From the NCBI GenBank assembly GCA_014706295.1, contig JACSVZ010000002.1:107690547-107754546 (forward strand): a stretch of DNA of 64,000 nucleotides, given 5' to 3'. The first letter of the stretch is position 1; every line of letters begins with the position of its first letter. A program made the position numbers and the translations under genes. This document shows, piece by piece, positions 62,801 to 64,000 of the stretch. Below the pieces are notes generated by a model. That model had not been told where the DNA came from and made no database searches. It saw only the letters and a list, made by a program, of their open reading frames with translations. The DNA is from Lycocorax pyrrhopterus obiensis (lineage: Eukaryota; Chordata; Aves; Passeriformes; Paradisaeidae).

Positions 62801-64000
62801 GAAAAGACACAGTATTCTAGAAAATTTCCATGCTGAGAACTTCAGTGGAAAAAAAAGACTTCCACAAGAGAGACTTTGTGAAATAGGCCTATAATTTCAT
62901 TTAATCTTGTGTGCAAAAATGCGTCAGTAGGAAAACTTCATTTCTCTGGTGACATTCCTTGCTCAGTTATGCATTAATTATCATTATAAATTCTTACCTT
63001 GTAGCTATTAGATCTGCTCAGCATTACAATGCCCTGTACTTACCACATTTTTTGTCCTTTCTCCACCAGTTTCATCTGTTAGCTGGTTTATCCTGGGATG
63101 TCCTTGAAGGGAAATGGGAAATCTGCCAACAGCTTGATTTCCTGGTGGAACATGGTGAAATTGAAATTACATGTTTTGCTAAGTGGCAACAATGTTTTCA
63201 CTTTAAAACAACAGAATATAATTTGTTCATTTCTTAGAACTATATAAGCAAACTTTTACTTTTTAACATGCACCATGTCAGTTCAATTCACTGGGAAGCA
63301 AAACAGTGGCATGGTACTAACAGTAGAAATATGTCATATGCATTAGTCTGTTCTGGAAACAAGGTGCTCATATGACCTCCCAGCACCAGATAACTAATTA
63401 GCTTTGCCTGTTTGGGATTACTGACTCCAGCTACAGTACTTATCTTGACTAATTACGTGTTTTCTCTCTTCCGTGCCAGCATCAATTGTATAAGCAGAGA
63501 GCTTTCATAATGATGCTCCATACTGGCAAGGAACAGATTGATTCCAAGAAGTCTAGAGGATGCATTTTTTGAAAATTAAAGCAATACAGTGACTTCAAAT
63601 ATAGCACATGCTGGATGTTAAACTGGATTGTCACGTACAAATCATATCAGATACTTGACTCCAGCTATTTCTTTGTCTGATTCTCTGCTTTCCAAACTTA
63701 CCTGGAGTATGGAGCCACTGTCCATAGTCCTTCTCAAGGCTGTGCCCCACAGAGGTCTTTTCCCATACATATGTGTCTAGCCTACACTCCCTTCATCTCA
63801 AAAAGTCCATCAGAACCTGTTTCCTCTGCCTTTTGTTGCACGACCAATCCCATGTCATTAACACTATCCAAAGCCTCCGGAGATGTTTCTGTCATAATGT
63901 GTGTGGGATGGGAAAATGTTTGGGAAAGGATGGTTGACTGTTGTTGCTGAGCTACAAACCAGCATTAAGGCTTCCTGTCCTTCATGCTGTGGAGCATTAA
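59880..64000. other. AT-rich noncoding stretch
   Basis: No recognised gene. A T-rich (TTTTG)n run occurs at 60907-60937. The frames at 61147-61371 and 62959-63237 are unsupported. A donor-like site on the minus strand near 63703 is treated as a finding. Confidence 0.5.
60907..60937 (+). repeat. T-rich (TTTTG)n simple repeat
   Basis: A T-rich run with regularly spaced G, ending in a polypyrimidine-CAG that could mimic a splice acceptor. Confidence 0.8.

Noticed and set aside
1..64000. tRNA, rRNA, CRISPR array, operon or phage-type system
   Set aside because: No cloverleaf, rRNA core sequence, regular spacer-repeat array or closely packed gene run is visible. The sequence is vertebrate noncoding DNA.

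Overview
The window looks like AT-rich vertebrate nuclear DNA, most probably from a bird and possibly a songbird. The main evidence is several copies of the avian CR1 retrotransposon 3' end, in both orientations (about 7210-7300 and 59808-59875 on the minus strand; 10155-11859 and 48770-48935 on the plus strand), together with ERVL-type and other retroviral long terminal repeats. There are no operons, ribosome binding sites, bacterial promoters, CRISPR arrays or phage genes. Nearly all open frames are 60-110 codons long with AT-rich composition, which is what chance gives in 64 kb of AT-rich noncoding sequence. I recognise no complete protein-coding gene. The window reads as a gene desert or the inside of very large introns.

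Layout. 1-6.6 kb: mostly featureless, except a GC- and CpG-enriched island at about 3.12-3.44 kb ending in a good splice-donor sequence. 6.6-7.42 kb: a TATA-containing GC-richer block resembling a degraded LTR promoter, a minus-strand CR1 tail and a perfect hairpin. 9.24 kb: a GATA microsatellite. 10.1-12.2 kb: a nested retroelement cluster, a dead CR1 reverse-transcriptase segment interrupted by LTR-like sequence and rearranged, ending in an ATTCT tail, with a second LTR-like fragment downstream. 20.95-21.07 kb: an AT palindromic tract. 29.99-30.39 kb: a hairpin next to a solo LTR with a polyadenylation signal. 35.1 kb: a TTTTA microsatellite. 44.0-44.45 kb: a purine-rich tract. 48.77-48.94 kb: a CR1 tail. 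54.5-56.3 kb: the clearest element, a 1.74-kb solo LTR with TG...CA ends, a 5-bp target duplication, CCAAT and TATA-like boxes, two AATAAA signals and an internal 40-bp minisatellite. The rest is unannotatable AT-rich sequence.

After the mobile elements, the points most worth checking are: a few exon-like segments (plus strand about 3172-3323, 27689-27773 and 36397-36534; minus strand about 47675-47838, 22493-22638, and a donor near 63703); a set of unusually perfect short hairpins (7380, 22045, 29987, 41765, 42800), which may record template-switch mutations; several short tandem duplications; and a few CpG-retaining blocks that could be conserved regulatory elements. I found nothing that qualifies as a new biological system, and the exon and enhancer candidates are inference only.
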